A stretch of DNA of 39,198 bases from Bacteroidota bacterium (GTDB taxonomy: Bacteria; Bacteroidota; Bacteroidia; Bacteroidales; Dysgonomonadaceae): positions 1 through 39,198 of the forward strand of contig JAEZZZ010000090.1 of the NCBI GenBank assembly GCA_023418255.1, written 5' to 3'. Shown piece after piece: positions 34,064-39,198 of this stretch. The stretch's first letter is position 1, and each line of letters starts with the position of its first letter. A program made the position numbers and the translations under genes. Under the pieces are notes generated by a model that made no database searches, had not been told where the DNA came from, and saw nothing but the letters and a program-made list of their open reading frames with translations.

Positions 34064-34366
34064 TTATTCTATGACAAAAATTTCCTCATTTTCTTTTTTC
34101 ATCAAATAGTTTTCGCGTGCAAATTTTTCTAAATTCTCCTTATTCGATTTTAACTCGTTCAGCTTCGCTTTATCCATATCAATTTGCTTATGATAGAACT
34201 CAATCTGTTCATGCAATTCACTAATTTGCCTTTCATATTTGCGATGCTTAAAAATACTACTGTCCCCAAAAAAGAACAGAAGCAAAATCAGCACAATTAA
34301 AATAATAACTTGATATGAATTGAAACCGAAAAATCGCTTTTTTACTATCGTATCTCTCTCTTTCAT
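34064..34366 (-). CDS. Septum formation initiator family protein (DivIC/FtsB-like)
   Basis: A 100-residue bitopic division protein. Short basic cytoplasmic N terminus, one membrane segment (about 17-34), then a coiled coil (about 40-85, KYERQISELHEQIEFY) and a short end with ARENYLMKKENEEIFVIE, the FtsB/DivIC pattern in which the last motif packs against FtsL/FtsQ. It should act in the divisome beneath the outer membrane. It has a well-formed promoter of its own and diverges from the C69 dipeptidase gene. The 182 bp after it hold no other gene. FtsB or DivIC cannot be told apart here. Confidence 0.9.
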   Translation of the reverse strand: MKERDTIVKKRFFGFNSYQVIILIVLILLLFFFGDSSIFKHRKYERQISELHEQIEFYHKQIDMDKAKLNELKSNKENLEKFARENYLMKKENEEIFVIE

Positions 34367-34396
34367 ATATGAGTTGTACTAAATTATACAGACACA

Positions 34397-34427
34397 CAAA
34401 AATAGTTTTTTTTTTGTATATATCAAA
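34397..34427 (-). promoter_or_regulatory. Promoter of the DivIC/FtsB-like gene
   Basis: The best promoter in the window. On the minus strand: TTTG (-33) at 34424-34427, a 19-bp spacer, and TATTTTTG (-7) at 34397-34404, both exact consensus. The leader is about 25 nt. Confidence 0.7.
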
Positions 34428-34591
34428 TGATATTGCCGAAAATAAAAAAAATTGCGCGAATAATAATAAAAATTGAAGAAAATCCATTATCTTTACAACT
34501 TAATCTTAGCAGTAACTTCATCGCAACTTTATATAAAAATAGATAGGAACAAAAATCAATCATCAATAAATTAAAACTTATAAAGGGAAAA

Positions 34592-36238
34592 ATGAAAAAA
34601 TTACTTTTGACATTTGCTTCTGTTTGGTTATCAATCAGCATCTATCCGTGTACTAACTTTTTAGTGGGAAAAAAGGCATCCACTGACGGTTCTACCATTA
34701 TCTCTTATTCAGCTGACTCCTATGCGCTGTTTGGCGCGCTCTATCATTGGCCGGCTCGGCAATACAAACCGGGCGAAAGACTTAAAATTTTCGAATGGGA
34801 CACCGGCAAATATTTGGGTGAGATTGCTCAAGCATTGCAAACATACAATGTGATAGGCAACATGAATGAATATCAAGTCGCCATAGCCGAAACCACGTTT
34901 GGTGGACGACGCGAATTGGTAGACACCACCGGAATTATGGATTACGGCAGTTTAATTTACGTTGCATTGCAACGTTCAAAAACAGCCCGAGAAGCCATCA
35001 AAGTAATGACCGACTTAGTGGCTGAATATGGTTATTACAGCTCCGGCGAATCTTTTTCTATTGCTGATCCCAATGAAGTATGGGTCATGGAAATGATTGG
35101 CAAAGGTACCGGAAACAAAGGTGCAGTATGGGTAGCAGTTCGCATTCCGGACGATTGCGTTTCCGCGCATGCCAACCAAGCGCGTATCCAACAATTTCCG
35201 TTGAACGATACTGAAAACTGCATTTACTCTCACGATGTTATTTCTTTTGCCCGCGAACAGGGCTATTTTAACGGCAACGATGCCGATTTTAGCTTTGCCA
35301 AAGCATATGCTCCTCTTGACTTTGGCGCCATGCGCTTCTGCGAAGCTCGCGTTTGGTCTTTTTTCAATCAAGTAAACAAAGATATGGGCAAATATGTGGA
35401 ATACGCACAAGGTAAAAGCATCAACCCCATGCCACTCTACATTAAAGCAGATCGAAAGCTCAGTGTTCATGACATCCAGCATATGATGCGTGACCACTAC
35501 GAAGGCACAGCGTTGGATTGGCGTTTCGACGTGGGAGCCGGCCCTTTTAACTCGCCATATCGCTGGTCGCCACTTACGTTTGAAGTTGATTCGGTAGAAT
35601 ATTGCAACGAACGTCCCATTGCAACGCAACAAACCGGATTCTCATTTGTAGCACAAATGCGTTCATCACTTCCCAATGCAATTGGGGGCATTCTATGGTT
35701 TGGCGTGGACGATGCCGCACAAACCGTTTATTATCCCATCTATTGCAACAACACATTGGTTCCGCACGAGTTTGACGAAGCAAACGGCGATTTGCTCACG
35801 TTCTCGTGGACATCGGCATTTTGGATACACAATTGGGTTTCAAACATGGTGTACACACGTTACAACGCTATGAGTGAAGACATGAAAAAGGTTCAAGACA
35901 AACTCGAAAATCAATTCAAAGCCAATCAACCCGAAATTGAAAAGAAGGCATTGGCTCTTTACAATCATTCAAAAAAAGATGCTGTAGCGTTCCTCAATCA
36001 ATACTCAAACAGCTTAGTGGAAGAGGGCGTGAAAGAATGGAAAAAACTGGGCGAATACCTGCTGGTAAAATACATGGATGGTGTAATCAAAAAAGAGGAA
36101 AACGGACAATTTAAACGAAACGCTCACGGAAATCCTGTTTATCCGCACCGACCCGGATATTCGAATGAGTTTTACAAAAAAGTAGTTGAACAAACCGGTG
36201 ACAAATACAAAGTGAAGTCGGTAAAGGAAAAAGAATAA
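34592..36238 (+). CDS. C69-family dipeptidase, secreted
   Basis: A 548-residue N-terminal-nucleophile dipeptidase (PepD-like, C69). The first 19 residues are a signal peptide; cleavage exposes Cys20 in CTNFLVGKKASTDGS, the catalytic nucleophile of the family. Further marks: NEYQVAIAETTFGGR, MDYGSLIYVALQRSKTAREAI, SFSIADPNEVWVMEMIGKG, all standard. It should act in the periplasm or outside and release amino acids from dipeptides, fitting a peptide-fermenting anaerobe. A near -7 box (TATCTTTA, 34488-34495) lies about 100 bp upstream. It is followed after 28 bp by the phosphosugar mutase, with which it may be co-transcribed. Confidence 0.94.
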   Translation: MKKLLLTFASVWLSISIYPCTNFLVGKKASTDGSTIISYSADSYALFGALYHWPARQYKPGERLKIFEWDTGKYLGEIAQALQTYNVIGNMNEYQVAIAETTFGGRRELVDTTGIMDYGSLIYVALQRSKTAREAIKVMTDLVAEYGYYSSGESFSIADPNEVWVMEMIGKGTGNKGAVWVAVRIPDDCVSAHANQARIQQFPLNDTENCIYSHDVISFAREQGYFNGNDADFSFAKAYAPLDFGAMRFCEARVWSFFNQVNKDMGKYVEYAQGKSINPMPLYIKADRKLSVHDIQHMMRDHYEGTALDWRFDVGAGPFNSPYRWSPLTFEVDSVEYCNERPIATQQTGFSFVAQMRSSLPNAIGGILWFGVDDAAQTVYYPIYCNNTLVPHEFDEANGDLLTFSWTSAFWIHNWVSNMVYTRYNAMSEDMKKVQDKLENQFKANQPEIEKKALALYNHSKKDAVAFLNQYSNSLVEEGVKEWKKLGEYLLVKYMDGVIKKEENGQFKRNAHGNPVYPHRPGYSNEFYKKVVEQTGDKYKVKSVKEKE

Positions 36239-36266
36239 CGAATCAATAAAAAACATTGTGTAACAA

Positions 36267-38015
36267 ATGGAAAACGAAACATTATTAACTCAAGTTACAG
36301 AACGAGCCAAAAGCTGGCTCAAAGGCAATTATGATGCTGAAACAAAAGCAGAAGTTCAGCAAATGTTGGCCGATGACGACAAGACCAAACTGATTGACGC
36401 TTTTTATAAAGACCTGGAGTTTGGTACAGGAGGATTACGTGGCATCATGGGTGCCGGAAGCAACCGAATGAACATTTACACAGTGGGAGGAGCTACACAG
36501 GGGCTTTCAAACTACCTGTTGAAAGAATTTTCTTCTTTGGAACAAATCAAAGTTGTAATTGGGCACGATTGCCGCAAAAACAGCCGTAAATTTGCTGAAA
36601 TATGTGCAGATATATTCAGTGCAAACGGCATCAAAGTCTATCTGTTCGAAAGCCTACGCCCCACACCCGAAATATCATACGCTATTCGCAAACTGGGATG
36701 CCAAAGCGGGATTATGCTGACCGCATCACACAACCCCAAAGAATACAACGGATACAAAGCCTATTGGAATGATGGAGCGCAAGTTCTGGCTCCACATGAT
36801 AGGAATATCATTGGCGAAGTCAATCGCATATCCTCGATTGATAACATCAAATTTGAAGGCAATCAAAGCTTGATTGAAATCATCGGGAAAGACATGGATA
36901 CGGCCTTTATCGAAGAGGTAAAAAAACTTGTACTTTCTCCCGAGGCAATTCAGAATCAACACGACCTAAAAATGGTTTTCACACCCATTCATGGAACCGG
37001 CATCACGCTCATTCCCGATACGCTAAGAGCAATTGGGTTCACACAGGTAATTAACGTCCCGGAACAAGATGTCATTAGCGGGGATTTTCCAACCGTTGTG
37101 TCTCCTAATCCCGAAGAACCCAAAGCACTAGAAATGGCGGTCAAACGCGCCATAGAAACAAATGCGGAAATTGTGATGGCGTGCGATCCTGATGGCGATA
37201 GAATCGGCACAGCCATACGAGATGACAAAGGAGAATTCATCTTAGTCAATGGAAATCAAACCATGCTTCTTTTCCTCTACTATTTAATCACGCGCCGCAA
37301 GGAACTGGGATTGCTTGAAGGAAATGAATATGTGGTAAAAACCATCGTTACCACCGAATTGGTGAAGAAAATTGCCGACAAAAACGGCGTAGAAATGTAC
37401 GATTGCTACACCGGTTTTAAATGGATTGCCGACATCATTCGTAAAAATGAAGACAAAAAGCAATACATCGGCGGAGGAGAAGAAAGCTACGGTTTTCTTG
37501 CCGGCGATTTCGTTCGCGATAAAGACTCGGTTTCGGCTTGTGCGTTATTTGCCGAAATTGCCGCTTGGGCAAAGGATAACGGCAAAACCATATATCAACT
37601 TTTACAGGATATTTATGTAGAATATGGCTATTCAAAAGAGTTGGGAACATATATTATTAAAAAAGGCAAAGAGGGTGCCGATGAGATTGAAAACATAATG
37701 AAAAATTTCCGTAATAATCCGCTCAAAAGCCTTGCCGGATCACCGGTCGTGCTTATTAAAGATTTTGCCAAATTAGAAGCTGTGGACTTAGTAAACGATG
37801 AACGAATTTCGCTGGAAATGCCAACCACATCCAATGTACTTCAATACTTTACGGAAGACAATACCAAAGTATCTATTAGACCCTCGGGAACAGAGCCGAA
37901 AATTAAATTTTATCTCGAAACACATGGCACTGTCAAATCAAGGGAAGATATAAAAGAAGCGGAAAATAAGGCAATAGAAAAACTTGATCTCATCCGCAAG
38001 GAGTTAGGAATATAA
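36267..38015 (+). CDS. Phosphoglucomutase/phosphomannomutase family phosphosugar mutase
   Basis: A 582-residue alpha-D-phosphohexomutase (PGM2-like, the long class), cytoplasmic. The phosphoserine loop is TASHNP with Ser154, the metal loop is DPDGDR with Asp307, Asp309 and Asp311, the sugar loop is GGGEESYG (about 415-422), and the phosphate-binding loop is RPSGTEPK (about 534-541); EFGTGGLRGIMG near residue 51 is the conserved substrate loop. It interconverts 1- and 6-phospho hexoses, linking glycogen and cell-wall sugars to glycolysis; glucose or mannose preference cannot be told. It is 28 bp after the C69 gene and 13 bp before mgsA. Confidence 0.95.
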   Translation: MENETLLTQVTERAKSWLKGNYDAETKAEVQQMLADDDKTKLIDAFYKDLEFGTGGLRGIMGAGSNRMNIYTVGGATQGLSNYLLKEFSSLEQIKVVIGHDCRKNSRKFAEICADIFSANGIKVYLFESLRPTPEISYAIRKLGCQSGIMLTASHNPKEYNGYKAYWNDGAQVLAPHDRNIIGEVNRISSIDNIKFEGNQSLIEIIGKDMDTAFIEEVKKLVLSPEAIQNQHDLKMVFTPIHGTGITLIPDTLRAIGFTQVINVPEQDVISGDFPTVVSPNPEEPKALEMAVKRAIETNAEIVMACDPDGDRIGTAIRDDKGEFILVNGNQTMLLFLYYLITRRKELGLLEGNEYVVKTIVTTELVKKIADKNGVEMYDCYTGFKWIADIIRKNEDKKQYIGGGEESYGFLAGDFVRDKDSVSACALFAEIAAWAKDNGKTIYQLLQDIYVEYGYSKELGTYIIKKGKEGADEIENIMKNFRNNPLKSLAGSPVVLIKDFAKLEAVDLVNDERISLEMPTTSNVLQYFTEDNTKVSIRPSGTEPKIKFYLETHGTVKSREDIKEAENKAIEKLDLIRKELGI

Positions 38016-38028
38016 TAAAATTGAGTTA

Positions 38029-38490
38029 ATGAAAAAAATCTTACGAATTGCTCTTGTAGCACACGATCATCGAAAGGCGGACATGGTGGATTGGGCGACT
38101 TTTAATTCGGAATTTCTATCGCATCACCAACTTGTATGCACCGGAACGACGGGTTCATTGATTAAAGAAGCTCTGAACGACAAAGGAGTTTTTCCTGAAA
38201 TAACATGCATGAATTCCGGCCCTATGGGAGGCGATGCAGAAATTGCAGCCATGGTCGTTCGCAAAGAAATTGATTTGGCAGTATTTCTTATAGATGATTT
38301 GAATCCGCAGCCACACGAAGCAGACATTATGATGCTTTTGCGACAATGCCGTGTACACAACGTACCAATTGCATGCAATAGATATAGCGCCGACTTGATG
38401 ATTACTAGCAACTTGTGGGATGACAAAGATTATCATCCAACACCACCGCGGTACGAAAAGTTTGAGCGCGATCATACCAATTTAGTTTAA
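38029..38490 (+). CDS. mgsA: Methylglyoxal synthase
   Basis: Converts dihydroxyacetone phosphate to methylglyoxal and phosphate, a bypass used when sugar phosphates pile up or phosphate is short. The 153-residue protein keeps ALVAHDHRK (His12), the phosphate loop TGTTGS (38-43), SGPMGGDAEI with catalytic Asp69, and the NPQPHEADI loop with His97. Length is typical. Placed 13 bp after the phosphosugar mutase gene, it is plausibly controlled together with hexose-phosphate flux. The transcript probably ends in the hairpin inside the adjacent MITE-like element. Confidence 0.95.
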   Translation: MKKILRIALVAHDHRKADMVDWATFNSEFLSHHQLVCTGTTGSLIKEALNDKGVFPEITCMNSGPMGGDAEIAAMVVRKEIDLAVFLIDDLNPQPHEADIMMLLRQCRVHNVPIACNRYSADLMITSNLWDDKDYHPTPPRYEKFERDHTNLV

Positions 38491-38504
38491 ACGGTATTAG
38501 CTTT

Positions 38505-38747
38505 CATAGCTGTCCGATAAAAGTCAGAAAGGGCATATCGAGGGGACTCAATCGCTGAATTGAAGGGGTTTAGATTTCTGTTTTTGAAATCCAAACCCCT
38601 TTTTCAGCAAAAACGCCTTCTTAAATCCTGGTATCACTAGTTTTTCAACAGTCGCGTCTCCTAACCAAATGTTCTTCAATGAGTAATCGGCTGTCCGATG
38701 AAATAGGGTGCTCTTCTTCCGTTGAGAACTTTTATCGGACAGCTATG
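38505..38747. mobile_element. MITE-like element with perfect 20-bp terminal inverted repeats
   Basis: A 243-bp non-coding unit. Ends: catagctgtccgataaaagt at 38505-38524 and its exact reverse complement at 38728-38747. A third copy of the core, gctgtccgat, lies at 38690-38699 in direct orientation, making a sub-terminal inverted pair with 38734-38743. TA precedes GCTGTCC at each end, which would fit a TA target duplication, but because it lies inside a palindrome this cannot be proven. It contains a strong hairpin terminator. No transposase reading frame is present. Confidence 0.7.
38563..38605 (+). terminator. Strong hairpin terminator inside the MITE-like element
   Basis: A 16-bp stem with one mismatch (38563-38578 with 38586-38601), a 7-nt loop and a following T run. 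It is 72 bp past the mgsA stop and would end the C69-phosphosugar mutase-mgsA transcript. Confidence 0.8.
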
Positions 38748-38763
38748 CTTCAGAATATGTTGT

Positions 38764-38866
38764 TCGAAACAACTGAAGTAGCGAGAAAAAAGTAGAGATG
38801 TATAAAAGTGCCGAAAGCAAAGGCAAACCGTAAGGTCGAGGTACTAATAATACCTGAGTTTCGTTT
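38764..38866 (+). other. Possible remnant of the 3' end of a 23S rRNA gene
   Basis: The stretch ggtcgaggtactaat (about 38834-38848) and the parts before it, agatgtataaaagtgcc, resemble the last part of bacterial 23S rRNA (E. coli ...GUGUGUAAGCGC... then AACCGGUACUAAUGAACCGUGAG). Small hairpins (tgcc with ggca, ggta with tacc) fit too. The identity is partial and the rest of the gene is not here, so it would be a divergent fragment left by recombination between mobile elements. It could also be a chance resemblance. Confidence 0.3.
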
Positions 38867-38962
38867 AAGGCTCTCCTAAAACTTTCATAAAGACAATACA
38901 AAGCAATCTCCTGTCGATTAAAAGCGTTTAATCGATTCTAAATAAAAACTAAGAAAACTAAG
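38867..38962. other. Unassigned stretch before the IS982 transposase end
   Basis: About 95 bp, A+T-rich, probably holding the 3' end of the IS982 element. It contains the palindrome-like tcgattaaaagcgtttaatcga (38914-38935, pairing tcgatta with taatcga). I could not fix the element end. Confidence 0.35.
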
Positions 38963-39198
38963 TTAAAAGAACAGTGCCAGTTGCTGCTTTTCGTATGTCC
39001 TCTCGAAACGAATGGCGGGTTTCTTCTCGAAGAAACAATAGGCACCCAAGGCAGCTATGAGGTTCATCAAGAAATTGTGAATACTGCGATGGCGAGAATG
39101 TTCAATATCGCATATATTTTTCAGTTCATCGTTAATAGTCTCTATAACAGAACGTTTTCTGAGCATTATTTTATCAAACAGAGGCATAAGGCGATTTT
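38963..39198 (-). CDS. IS982-family transposase, C-terminal part (cut by window edge)
   Basis: The C-terminal 78 codons of an IS982-type DDE transposase. The stretch LRKRSVIETINDELKN holds the last catalytic Glu region, and IEHSRHRSIHNFLMNL is the family tail. The frame stays open through the window edge (codons for Asn-Arg-Leu precede the Met at 39187), so the real start lies beyond 39198 and the internal Met is not the start. No frameshift is seen in the visible part, so the copy may be intact. Its 3' end points to the MITE-like element and the mgsA operon. Confidence 0.85.
   Translation of the reverse strand, partial: NRLMPLFDKIMLRKRSVIETINDELKNICDIEHSRHRSIHNFLMNLIAALGAYCFFEKKPAIRFERTYEKQQLALFF

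Noticed and set aside
35015..35632. A 205-codon open frame on the minus strand inside the C69 dipeptidase gene.
   Set aside because: It is a shadow of a strongly supported gene; the translation has no domain pattern and is rich in residues expected from antisense reading.
1..39198. CRISPR array, toxin-antitoxin pair, restriction system or prophage.
   Set aside because: No regular repeat-spacer series, cas-like gene, small gene pair or phage structural gene was found on either strand.

Overview
The window looks like chromosomal DNA from an anaerobic member of the Bacteroidota, most likely order Bacteroidales. Reasons: about 40% G+C by eye; promoters of the Bacteroides type (-7 TAnnTTTG, -33 TTTG) rather than E. 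coli type; very weak Shine-Dalgarno sequences; and families typical of the phylum (DUF5606, DUF5715, PorT-like outer-membrane barrel, pyrB-pyrI-flavin reductase cluster, pepT-gcvT pair, C69 dipeptidase, EF-G-like paralog without the catalytic His, Bacteroidota-type small SRP RNA). Genus cannot be fixed from what I see.

Layout. 1-4.1 kb (+): D-2-hydroxyacid dehydrogenase, AlkD-like DNA alkylation repair protein and M16 zinc protease, then a separate outer-membrane barrel gene with its own terminator. 4.2-8.6 kb (-): small winged-helix protein, cdsA and a DUF5606 gene, then pyrB-pyrI-flavin reductase-rhodanese lipoprotein. 8.85-9.53 kb: decayed IS5-type insertion sequence. 9.5-14.6 kb (-): TIGR01777 epimerase, zinc metallopeptidase, purA, a Fur-family regulator and a GHL10 glycosidase-like secreted protein. 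14.7-17.9 kb (-): a tightly overlapped four-gene operon (cytidylyltransferase-like, SDR, CDP-alcohol phosphotransferase, multispanning flippase-like protein) that looks like a phospho-alcohol lipid pathway. 18.1-20.5 kb (-): pepT-gcvT. 20.6-25.1 kb (+): SRP RNA, a lipocalin gene beginning 12 nt after it, an anaerobic sulfatase-maturase-type radical SAM enzyme, and an EF-G-like paralog (EF-G2 type) behind a long leader. 25.1-28.6 kb (-): dnaN, DEDDh exonuclease, DUF5715 lipoprotein and truA, ended by a strong two-way terminator. 28.7-33.9 kb (-): a two-component system (NtrC-like regulator with degenerate AAA+ domain, hybrid kinase with Hpt) translationally coupled to xerD, and a small membrane protein. 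34.0-34.4 kb (-): DivIC/FtsB. 34.6-38.5 kb (+): C69 dipeptidase, phosphoglucomutase/phosphomannomutase and methylglyoxal synthase. 38.5-39.2 kb: a MITE-like element with perfect 20-bp inverted ends, a possible remnant of the 3' end of 23S rRNA, and the C-terminal part of an IS982 transposase running off the window.

Most of the window is ordinary housekeeping. The best candidates for something undescribed are the four-gene phospho-alcohol lipid operon (with deviating catalytic motifs in two of its enzymes) and the response regulator whose sigma-54 activator domain has lost GAFTGA and the Walker B acids. No CRISPR array, tRNA gene or complete rRNA gene was found.
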